Shown here: positions 1-11,781 of the stretch, one piece after another | Position numbering within the stretch: the first letter of the stretch is position 1 | Layout: every line of letters begins with the position of its first letter | Source of the DNA: Selaginella moellendorffii | Taxonomy: Eukaryota; Streptophyta; Lycopodiopsida; Selaginellales; Selaginellaceae | Assembly: GCF_000143415.4 (NCBI RefSeq) | Contig: NW_003314296.1 | Span: 1,153,858-1,217,857, forward strand | DNA length: 64,000 nucleotides | Direction: 5' to 3' | Program-made: the position numbers and the translations under genes | Notes under the pieces: generated by a model | Database searches by the model: none | Told to the model about the DNA's origin: nothing | The model's input: the letters and a program-made list of their open reading frames with translations, nothing else

Positions 1-209
1 AGAATATTCGACCACCCGCCTAAAGAATATCACTCTAATATTCTGTCCTACATTTGCGGGCCAGCGGACGGCTCCCGAGCGCGGTACGTGGACATATCTT
101 GGCGGCATGGTTTCTTACAATTGGCTAGCACAAATAGTAGGTTAGCTATATAGAGTATATGATTGTTAAGCACAAAATACAAATAACCAAAAGAGAAAAC
201 GCTAGAACG

Positions 210-1142
210 CTAGAAGAAGAGTTGGCTCCACACGGAGCTTTTGAGATTGGAGTAGAGGTTGTAGAGGGAGTACTGCTGGAGCTTGGCGACTTGGTACCAG
301 GTGTTTAGAACAACGTTGTTCTTGTCAGTCCCAGAGAAGGTGACAGTGATCCCAATGCTGCAATCCACTCGGCCGCCGCGATGCCTGCAATGCGAGAGAC
401 GAACGGCGCAGTCGCCGCTCTTGAGGCACACGAAATCGTCGCGGCCGTCGGAGCACGACTTGCAATCGTTGCCCTTCCAGAGCATGTTGATCAATCGGCC
501 CTTGCGGAACTCGAGCACCTGGAAGAACGGGGAAAGAGGGGCGCGAGATGTTTATAAAGATCCTGTGTGATCTTGAAAGAGAAGCTCACCAGGGTGAAAC
601 TTGTGACGATCTTCTCGTTGTCTCCGACGAAATGTGGCTTGGATCTGGCACCGAATCGGCTCCCCGCGTAGCTGACCATGTAGAGTTCGTTTCCATTGTC
701 CTGAAAAGATCACCACGCAGTGAGAACAAACAAAGAACGGCGAGAAAACCAAGAACAATTTCACACGAAGTTCCCATTGATCTAGCCAGATCCGCAAGGA
801 ATGCGAGCGACTTACAGCATTGAGGGTGCTGGTATCGTTGACAGTGAGCAAGCTGATCTCGTCGACCCTTGGCCGGAACGCCGCGATCCGGCCGCTGTAG
901 AGATTGCTCAAGCGGCGATCGCAGGGCGAGAGCTGGGAGCGGCCGAGGAAGAAGGAGGAGTTGCTGCTAAACGCCAATCCAAACGTGAATCCATCCAGAA
1001 CCTGAACCCTAGTGTCGCCACACGGATTGAACACCGGATTCGTGTCCACGGCCGCATTGATCGATTCCAGCATCGCCATCGCCAGCGCTAGCGCCACAAC
1101 GAGGAACCTCGCCCCGCTCCTCCCCCATGGAAGAATCGCCAT
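210..1142 (-). CDS. Expp1-like secreted protein
   Basis: Three exons (1142-816, 700-590, 518-210), all phase 0, give 248 residues. The start is the ATG at 1142; an upstream GTG in frame is not used. The N-terminus is a hydrophobic signal-peptide-like stretch (residues about 10-30). The mature part has the plant 'Expp1' layout: FNPCGDTRVQ, DGFTFGLAFSS, a cysteine-rich middle (WKGNDCKSC, FVCLKSGDCAVR) and a closing FSGTDKN ... QYSLYNLYSNL block. From memory of the family these proteins are secreted and about 250 residues long; no biochemical role is established. The upstream region to about 1368 has no gene. Family call rests on motif recall. Confidence 0.85.
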
Positions 1143-1368
1143 AAACACACACTCACTACAGCTGAGAATAGGGTTAAGACATTGATAAAGAATTAAACTT
1201 ACATATGTGCAAGAATATACTTTGGCATCCTCTTCATCCCATCCAAATCAATATCAATATCAATATATTGATATTCACATCAATATCAATCAATATCATC
1301 TCTAGAGCAGATAAATATATTAGGAATTTTATTAACTCAAATCTAGACCAGATTTATACAAATCACAA

Positions 1369-1803
1369 TCACAAAGGTGGAAGACAAAATACAGGAGCAC
1401 CATTTTCATTTTTTATGAAATTATTCATTTCTCTTTGCGATGTCCTTACTTGATCCTTTACTCCAGTATTACATGTTGTAACTAATACAGTATCATACAT
1501 TTCAGCACTACAAGAACTTAGAAAACCACCGCCAGACACTAAATCCCCTTCATGATTTCCATAAACTCTGTTGAGATCTAAATACTCGTCTTCAAAATCT
1601 GGCGGACACCTAACATGGACCCATTGCCTAAAGAAAGCAATTTCTTTGCAGGTGAATTTAAAATCTCGACACACCTCTCCCTGCCAAAAAAATAAAAATA
1701 AAAATAATTAATGCTAAAACAGAAAAATAATAACACTTACAGCAACATAATTATAATAGGTGAAAAGCGTCAATGCAAAAACTAATTTCAAAGCAGCATT
1801 CAT
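1369..1803 (-). CDS. Cyanovirin-N homology (CVNH) secreted lectin-like protein, copy A
   Basis: Two exons (1803-1741 and 1680-1369, phase 0) encode 124 residues. Exon 1 is exactly a 21-residue signal peptide beginning MNAALKLVFALTLF. Exon 2 has the two tandem CVNH repeats. Repeat 1 has a cysteine, then HVRC, then YLDLNRVYGNHEGDL; repeat 2 has FLSSC, VLVTTC, then a degenerate REMNNFIKNENG strand. These match the cyanovirin pattern of paired cysteines followed by a 'DLN-x-I-x-N-x-DG-x-L' strand. CVNH proteins bind mannose-type glycans; secretion and lectin activity here are inferred. A close paralogue lies at 8829-9260 with the same exon layout and related upstream DNA. Confidence 0.8.
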
Positions 1804-1956
1804 ACTTGTTACTATGCTATTATGCTAATGGCAACATAACCAATATTATTTATCACAACTCAGTAAGAACAAAGAAAGTGGGCTTGAACTATGCTTCTTA
1901 AGCAAAGTGGCCTTTAACTATGCTTCGTTTTTAAAAAGAAAAAATAAAGAAAGTTA

Positions 1957-2308
1957 ATGTACACAAACCACCAAAATGGAACATAAAAATTGATGCCTAT
2001 ACTGTTTGTTTGCTTCCATGGCCACTCATTTGTTCTTTGTTCTTTGTCCTCTTCTCTATGTTCCTTGTTCCCACCCCTCTTTTTTCCCGTGGCTTTTGCT
2101 CAGCAGAAGCAAAAGCAGACTGTGAGGTCATGTGCATCAATGGCTTCTAGGAGCTTGTCATGTTGGGTCTTCTATCCAGATTCGCATCTCAACACTTTGG
2201 CATGATATTTACTAGAGAATGTGGGTAGCAGCCAGGGATGTTTATCCTGAAAATAAAAGAAACTTCTTAAAACTAAGAATGAAAATCTCACAAGCAGATT
2301 CCAAAGCA
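1957..2308 (-). pseudogene. Decayed duplicate of the 3' end of the Raf-like kinase gene
   Basis: This stretch aligns by eye with 14405-14882: the 3' flank, the last coding exon (GTTGGGTCTTCTATCC, CAGCCAGGGATGTTT on the plus strand) and the preceding intron (AAGAAACTTCTTAAAACTAAGA). Because intron and downstream flank are both present it is a DNA-level duplication, not a processed copy. Nearly every CpG of the source is TG or CA here, and several blocks are deleted (the GGTCGGGGTCATGCCCGAG part and part of exon 5), so it cannot encode a kinase end. Confidence 0.85.
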
Positions 2309-2324
2309 TACATTTCAGCATTAT

Positions 2325-2367
2325 ATATATATATAGACACACACATACACACACACACACACACATT
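2325..2367. repeat. (TA)n(CA)n microsatellite
   Basis: A TA run passes into an interrupted CA run. It starts just after the kinase pseudogene fragment. Confidence 0.9.
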
Positions 2368-2489
2368 AATATACAAATCCAATAATGTAATATTTCACAC
2401 TCAAATGTTAGGTAGTACACAAATTTTAGAATTCTATACAGCTCTTCTAGGAGGCCAAAGTGTCCAAACTTTTGGAAATTGATTTGCAA

Positions 2490-5400
2490 TATATATTTTT
2501 ATAATAAATAATGTGGTAATATGTTTTATGATTAGTATAATACTTCTTTATATACAGTGTTAATTGTTAAGACTTGAGGGTTATATTAAATTTGTTGTCC
2601 TTTGTCAAGGGGGTGTTTTGCATTTTAATAAGTAGATTATCTGGTAATGTGCATCTAGAAAAAGCAACATACAGTTAGGCAAGTGTGACAACAAAGTAAT
2701 GTAAATAGTCCTCAAACTTATTTAAATGTTTGCCCTTTACATTTAAAAATTATTAGACAATAACCCTAAAAAACTACCTGGTCAGTTTCATCAGCGAGAC
2801 GAGCGCCTGCATTTAAACGCAACACGAGCTCCAGCGTTTTGAAACTCGACTTACAGCCCTGAGTCCCATGGATCGGTGGGTCGCTGGGGGATCTAGCAGC
2901 CATGGTGGGAGGTTTGATCCCAAAAGATGTTGACAACAATAAACATCCTGACCACCACCCAACTTAGTACTATTTAAATAAAAGGATGTTTAATCACAAA
3001 TATTTTAAGACCTTTAATAAATTAAAAAAAACATGCACTTTTATTCATAGCTTTTTCCCTCTATATTTAAATCCTTATAAATTGTCTTTTGAGTCATTCC
3101 CTTTAATTGTTTATATTCCCTACAAATTCACACCCTCGGAAAAAAAAATTGAAAGCTACAACTATTCCAAAAACTTTGCTCTCTTGACACTTTGTTTTTG
3201 GGTCAAGCTCAACCAATGGTAAATTGGACCCTTGCCAGATGTTAATCTCAACAAGTAGTGTGATTCATTTAACTAATTAACAAAGTTACATCCAATATCT
3301 TTCTGATACCAAAAGTAGATTTATAAATTTAGACTTCCCAGCTTAATACGATTCAAATAAAAGGACGTTTAACCTCAAATATCTTAAAATTTTTAATCGA
3401 TTAGAAAAAAAAAAGTGCACTCATTCTTTATAGACCTTTTCTTTTTTATATTCAAATCCCTATGGATCACCTCTTTAGTTGTTCCCTTTGTCTATTTAGA
3501 GTTTACAGTATCCCTTTATATTGGCCAATGATTATTTAACAATTTAAATGAAAAGCTTTTAACAATAATTTGGTCCCATTACATAAAGGAGATATATTAC
3601 AAGATAACAATAGCACCTTCTTTGATTATTAATTTATGTAGTGGCAAACTAAAGGGGTAATTGAGTTTAAAATTCAATTGAAAAGTCCTCATGATGGTGA
3701 GTCTATGTTTTAAAGTGTATTGTAGTTTTGATATTATAGTATTATTAATTAAGAAAGCGTTCATCACTAAGTGGGGCTGAAGTAACTCCTTTTCAGAAAA
3801 ATTTATATTTGTGATATCTTCTAAATGTGGAAATACAAAATATTTTAGAGAAGTTATAATAATTTTATCAAAAGGAATAATTATAGAAATAAGAGGTAAT
3901 GAAATATCTCATACATAATTATTTCCATATCCCACTTGCAACAACCAATCAACCCATTGTGTATAAGCTGAATCAAGAAGCATATTATTATATAGTTGCA
4001 TTTCCAACAGTGTTCCAAAATTTATTAATTCTTACAGATGTTGCTACAATTTCAGCTCTATGGCCAGGATTATAGGCAATTTTTTTTTCTAAAAACCCCA
4101 AAATTAATAATAACAATACCACTGTTGTTTTGTTTAAAATATCTCAAATGATGATCAACTATTGTAAATGCATGTGTATGAACCATATTAATTTCATCCT
4201 AAATAAATAACGGAATAGCTTTAATTTGTTTTCCAACTCACTATTAATTTTTATTTATTGGAAGTGAATTTTAAATGTTATATGAGATGTGTGACCATTG
4301 TAAAATAAAGTGCTTGTTATACCAGTTCATGCCATTCTTTCAATTTTGATATTAATAAATATTTGATTGTATATTATTGTATTTATCACAAAAATTCCAC
4401 CAGTGCCACCCAAACCATCAATAAATATAAGGAAAATTATTTCAGTGGAATGTTCACCTATTATGTATTTGAATAGAGTTTACTAGTCATTGCTAAAATT
4501 AGAAATCTTATTATTAAGGGAAAGCAAATAGAAAGGACTGTTGCTTTGGATTACATATGCAGAGAGAGCTCAGAGTGATGGTGGCAAGTGAGAATGATAA
4601 TATGCAATTATGATATTTAACATTGACACTGTCATCAATATCTGGCATATAAAAATATTCTTGTAACTTGTAATTATATATGTTTATAAATTGAGTTATT
4701 AAGTGCATGATTTTCAACAAGCATAGGCAATTGATGATTTTGATTTCTTTTTTCCATATAATTTCATTTTGGAGTTTATATCTATTTAAGATAATTCAAA
4801 ATAAAAATCTGGGTCAGTTCTTAAGAAGTTTTCATAAAACATATTTTTTAAATATCTCCCAAAAACTTAGTGAATATTTGGGATTGAAAATTATAAGTAT
4901 AAATAAAAATAATTGCCTAAATTGTGAAAGCATTCTAAAAATAACAGCTTCTTTTATATATTTTTGCATTTCCATATGGAGACCTATAAGAAATTTCACT
5001 TGTTAAACTTAACAGTTTTCAAATCATCAAATGATGTAGAAGTATTAAACATAAATAATAAAGTTTAACATTAGATGGAAAAATAGAATATTTCCAAGGA
5101 ATTACTTGTTTTTTTCTTCTTGGTTGTGAAGGGATTCTCTTGTTAAATATATAACTTAAAGGATTTTTTATATACATATAATTTTATACATTTTTATTAA
5201 AATTATTAATTTTAAACGATTTTGCTAATATGGTACCATTTTTTGTTGCACTTTCTAATTCACTTTGTTCCAACCTTCTAAAAAATATACATTTTGTTAA
5301 TTTTGGAAGGTGAAATAGAAGTTATGTTGTAGATATTGAATAACTATAAATTTTAAATATGAAATTTCTCTAAATAATTTTAATGTGTAGAAACATACTA

Positions 5401-6530
5401 AGTACTATATAAGTTGTTATTTTATCTTAAGTTAATCTTGCCTCATTATATATAATTTTTTGAATTTTCATTGTAGCACAATCATTTCTTTTATGCTTAT
5501 AAAAGATAATAATAATAATTATTTAATACTTTAATAGATGTATAAATGTTAGTATTTATATGAAATATGAAGACCAAGGGTACACTATAATGCTATATGC
5601 TAATATTAGTGTAGTGGAATTTTTAGAGCCATCAAGATTAGTTTTAATTTGAATGACTCACTCCTATATACAAACTAGATTTTGGGCTAATTAAATATGC
5701 ATATTCATTTTCATATTGTAGGGGCAACTTTATACTTGCAAAATGTTTGGATTTATACTTTTGATTTAGATATACTTTTTGCATCATCTAAATTTTTCTT
5801 TTTTTTTATAGCGTTTTCTTTTTGTTCATCTTTATGGTAGAGCATCAACTTCCTCCTCCTTTGATTTTGGAGAAGAAATTAGTACACTTACTTAATGCTA
5901 TGTAGTAATCAAACTAATTAATAGTGACATTCACAACTACTTTTACTGTCAATCCTCGTATTTGACTGGAGTTCTTATATGGGAGTGTTAGAGATGATGT
6001 ATACTATTAATTCGATTACTTTATAATGATTATCATTTATCATTTTTGGGATGATATTTAACATTTGTATGAATTTCCCATGTGTCTCCAAGAGACAATA
6101 TTGTAATGGTATAATGGTTTAAGTGTAGCCACTCATGTGGATTGGAGCCTTTTCTATTACATCTTCAAGTGCACATTTGGATATGCTGATGATTGTGATG
6201 GTTCATTTTAATAATTGCATCATTTCCATTAAAGGCCATTTGAGTCAATAATGTAGTTTGGTATTTGCCTTTGAAGCTGTTTGCTTAATACGGAGCTAAA
6301 TATATCAAAATGAATCAAATTAGGAATGTTATAATTAGCACTTTATCAAGATTTTATGGGACTTGTGCGTGCATTTACTTTCACCACCCTTGACAATGGC
6401 CTTTGACTAATATAACGTTATAAAATATTACCTTTTCCATACATTTCAATTCCACTTTTTGTGGGAGATGGTTTTGTTTTAATAGAGGTTGACACTATTG
6501 TTGCTTGTATTTAAGGATAAGGGCAAGGAT
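2490..6530. other. AT-rich intergenic DNA without recognisable genes
   Basis: About 4 kb of AT-rich, CpG-poor sequence with stops in all frames. A small island of higher GC (about 2780-2960) has no open frame I can name. The only internal structure I see is the diverged direct repeat listed separately. Probably very old transposon debris. Confidence 0.6.
2961..3508. repeat. Diverged direct repeat pair (about 160 bp each)
   Basis: Segment 2961-3120 resembles 3341-3508: both run through 'ATTTAAATAAAAGGATGTTTAA'-like, 'AAATATTTTAA', a poly-A stretch, 'TGCACT', and 'CTATATTTAAATCC..AT'. About 220 bp separate the copies. Identity is roughly two thirds by eye. They may be remnants of a duplicated transposon end. 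Confidence 0.55.
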
Positions 6531-6539
6531 GTAATCGTG

Positions 6540-7910
6540 GCTATGATGTTTTGTGCTTGGCATGTGATAAGGTTGACCACACATATCATTGTTGTCAACA
6601 TTTTCTAAATTAACATCTTTCGTTTCTTGGGTGGAGACACTAGCATCAATAATGTCCTATTAATTCTATTATAATGGAAGGTTTTGATACAAAGATTCTT
6701 CTAGGAAATGAGGAATCATATAAGTAATGAAGGGTCTTTATGCAAATCAATGACCCCTTAATTTTTTTTTCATGAGTACTATTAAAGTGCTCACTTGGCA
6801 CAAGTTTATCTAGTGTTTATTTTCCTATATTGTTATCTACAATTATGTTATGTGGTAAAACTAATCTTTATCCTTTATGGCAATAGACATATATATGGGA
6901 TAAAGTAAATCTAGCTATATATATAAGTGATCTTGAACTTAAATTTCAATCATTGGGGTGGTGTTGATTCAAACTTTTGACCTCATCCTTTATATAAATT
7001 GATTGTAGCACAATTATGTCAAGTTTAAAGTTAAAACATCTCTTTTCTGTCTTATATTTTTTCATCTTTTTTCCATTCCTCTTATTTCTATTCCACTTCA
7101 TCCCTTTGTTTTGACATTTGTTTTCATCACTTTTATTTCCTCATTATTTCCTATTATGTTTTTGTGTTGCTTCTTTATTCCATTTTCATATCACTCTAAT
7201 AGTTTTTATGTTGTAGCAATTGACTGACTCAAGAAAGAGTATGTTAATTTTTTTGACTTTGACCTTTTTTTTTGGATCAAGATTGCAACACATCATCCTT
7301 TTATAATTGAGGATGCTCATTTAATCAAGACTCACATTTAACATCAGTCACTATAAGAGATTAAAATTTTATATACCAATATCAAAGAGATGTTGGAGAA
7401 GAGTGTTATCTTAAAGTCTTAGAGTCTTTAAGTGTGTGAATTTCATTTTATGATAAAGTTTAATAGGAATATTCAATTTTATGTCAACTATTATTAGTTA
7501 AATAAAGTAACTATCCCAAATATGTACCCTCTTTTTCATACTATTGATCTACTAAATCATTTGGGGAGAAGTTATTAATTTATCAAGTTAGATTTTATTT
7601 CTAGGTACTGACATGTGTTAATGACCAAAGAAGATGTTCCCAAGATTATTTTTGGTACACCATTTAGTTTATACAAGTTTTTAGTAATGTTGTTTGGTTT
7701 AAATAATACTTTGGTGACTTTTTAGTGGATGATGAATGAGGTTTTTTGTGATATATTAGAAGTAATTATTTACTTCATCAATGACGTATTAATCTATTCA
7801 GAAGGGATATAGGAGGAGCATATCTATAATGTTTGCAAAGTGTTAAATCAGTTACAAAAGTTGATTTAAAGTGAAACAGTTGAAATATGTGTTTAGGTCC
7901 AAGGACGCAA
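6540..7910 (+). mobile_element. Heavily decayed Ty3/gypsy retrotransposon relic
   Basis: Two pieces in the right order support a gypsy relic. At 6554-6595 one frame reads CLACDKVDHTYHCC, a perfect CX2CX4HX4C gag zinc knuckle. At about 7465-7890 a frame carries reverse-transcriptase blocks: VNYY-stop-LNKV, YPLFHTIDLLNHLG, KEDVPKIIFGTPFSLYKFLV, FGLNNT, NEVFCDILE, then YFINDVLIYSEG where the catalytic YxDD should be. There are several internal stops and the catalytic aspartates are damaged, so it is dead. No LTRs could be delimited. Much older than the element at 30.4-35.5 kb. Confidence 0.75.
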
Positions 7911-7984
7911 CTTATCTTATCATATACTAATGAGTATGGCAATCATTGCTATTTAAAAACTATATTTAGTGTAAGTGTGCTCTT

Positions 7985-8015
7985 GTTTGTTAGGAGGCTT
8001 ATCCTCCTAACAAAC
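7985..8015. repeat. Perfect 13-bp inverted repeat with 5-nt loop
   Basis: GTTTGTTAGGAGG is followed by CTTAT and then its exact reverse complement, making a 31-nt hairpin. It falls in the first copy of the direct repeat; the second copy keeps only the GGAGGCTCATCCTC core. Confidence 0.85.
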
Positions 8016-8198
8016 ATGCCTCACTTTACCTCACTCTCCATGCAGTGATTTTTCTTTCTCTTTCCCCAAAAGCAATCTGATTGATACATTGATTTAAATA
8101 CACCCTTCTTTTACAATGATATATACACTTTAAGATGCCCTTCAAGATTCTATTCAACAAGAAAGAAAAACCAATAGATTCCATCACTTGCGACTTTT

Positions 8199-8351
8199 CT
8201 AAATATACTTGTTTGTGTCCTCTTCATCATCACTGCTGCTGCTGATCTTCTTGTCGTCAGGGTCTGAGTCTTCTAGCTCGTCCTCGGAACAATCTCCGTC
8301 TTCTTTGTCAGGATAGTCACACTCGGGAGAAGATTTTGAGGAGTTGGCCAT
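8199..8351 (-). CDS. Small acidic ORF, function unknown
   Basis: A 50-codon ORF starting MANSSKSSPECDYP, followed by a run of Asp/Glu/Ser (EDGDCSEDELEDSDPDD) and ending DTNKYI. Its base composition is clearly richer in GC than the flanking AT-rich DNA, and CpG is retained, which suggests recent or selected sequence. It could be a real small gene, one exon of a larger gene, or a captured gene fragment. I do not recognise it. Confidence 0.3.
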   Translation of the reverse strand: MANSSKSSPECDYPDKEDGDCSEDELEDSDPDDKKISSSSDDEEDTNKYI

Positions 8352-8828
8352 CCTAACCACTCAACATCATAGCCCAATCAATCTAGCACTCACCTCTTCC
8401 CCCATATACTCCATGCTCACTCATTGTTCCCAAGCAATGCACCAAAATCATATGAGCATAACAAGTCATTGCTATCCAGACATTAATATTATTGTGAGTG
8501 TGCTCTTTTATGTTGGGAGGCTCATCCTCTACCTCACTCTCCATTCAAGGATTTCTCTCTCTTGCAATTTGATTGATTCAAAATAAGATATACCACCTTT
8601 TTACTAGGATACCCTTCAAAATTCTAAATAGATCCTTTTTTGATCTTACAATCCTACAAATCAATGATTATTGCTCCAACTCTATTCTAGATAGAGATAG
8701 AATTTATTAACCATCTTACACAGACCATGGAATCACAATAGTAGCAATTCTAATTCAATTGCCTCTATACCATTCAAAAACTCAAAATTAATTCTAAATC
8801 AGATGGATCTATTATTAATCTTATTAGA

Positions 8829-9260
8829 TTATAAAGGTGGAATACAGAATTTAAGTTCACCATTTTCATATTTTAGCAAATTATTCATTTCTATACGTGA
8901 TTCTTGAAATTTCCCCTTTTCTTTAGCTGCACATACTAGAACTAATAAAGTATCATACATTTCAGCAGTACAAGAATCTATATAGCCACTTCCCTTCACT
9001 AAACCTCCATCATCATTCCCAAGCACTTTGTCAAGATCATAATACTGATCATCTGAATATTCTTTTTCATTATCTCCCCTGCACCTAACATGGATCCATT
9101 GCCTAATAAGACTAATTTCTATGCAATAGAATTTAAAATTTCGACACACATCACCCTGCAAAAGTAAATGTTACTAATTAAACAGAATAGATTTTACACT
9201 TACAATAGCATAAGAGGTGAAAAGCATCAATCCTAAAAATAATTTCAAAGCTGCATTCAT
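8829..9260 (-). CDS. Cyanovirin-N homology (CVNH) secreted lectin-like protein, copy B
   Basis: Two exons (9260-9204, 9155-8829, phase 0) give 127 residues. Exon 1 is a signal peptide (MNAALKLFLGLMLFTSYAI); exon 2 holds two CVNH repeats. Repeat 1 ends in YYDLDKVLGNDDGGL; repeat 2 has YIDSC, LLVLVC and ends in NNLLKYENGELKFC. Compared with copy A it has a few more residues in the first loop (NEKEYSDDQ). Exon-intron layout, signal peptide and upstream wording (TTATTTATCACAACTCAGTAA, exact in both promoters) show that A and B arose by duplication. Glycan binding is inferred from the family. Confidence 0.8.
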
Positions 9261-9590
9261 ATTTATTAGTATGTGATTTTACTGATAGGAGCATAATTAT
9301 TTATCACAACTCAGTAACAATAGTGTAAATGATAGGTCCAATGCTTCTTATGGTAGCACAAGTGGCAGTGAACAAGCTTATCAATAATCTGCACTATATA
9401 TAAAATGGTATATTCTTTTTTATTTGCAGCCACAATTTTAGGGTTCTTGAGGTAGTGTGCCCCAATGGGAGCTTGATGCCACTACCTAGAGAGCTTGCTA
9501 GAATCGTCCAAGCGTTGATCCATTCTAGTGCTTGCTCTAGAACCCTAGAAAAAATGGGCGAGAGTTAGGTCAGTGATGCGAATGTGATGA

Positions 9591-11595
<2,005 letters not shown>

Positions 11596-11781
11596 AGATA
11601 AAAGGTTCTCTCATTGTAAATAGCTGCGATTACTTGAAATCCACTTGACGCATAAAGCTATACGAAAATTCTCACAAATTCCTTGCCTGTTTTTGTCGTG
11701 GTAGATCGAATTCGAGCCACAGGAACAAAAAGTTGGCGCACGAAACCTCGTCTCTTACATGTTCTTTCATTAGGAACGTTC

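Larger units (their letters stand above)
7921..8630. repeat. Imperfect direct repeat pair (about 240 and 185 bp)
   Basis: 7921-8158 and about 8446-8630 share order and wording: CATTGCTAT, GTGTGCTCTT, GGAGGCT.ATCCTC, ACCTCACTCTCCAT, TTTCTCTCTC, and a closing ATACCCTTCAAAATTCT-like block. The small acidic ORF (8199-8351) lies between the copies. Confidence 0.65.

Noticed and set aside
548-1091. Plus-strand open frames over the Expp1-like gene
   Set aside because: They are shadows of the minus-strand exons, which show family conservation and clean splice sites.
2325-2367. CRISPR-like or satellite array
   Set aside because: Simple CA/TA microsatellite only; no repeat-spacer structure anywhere in the window.
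4707-5006. 99-codon plus-strand ORF in AT-rich DNA
   Set aside because: Composition (Ile, Lys, Phe, Asn) is what random AT-rich DNA gives, and no domain or signal supports it.
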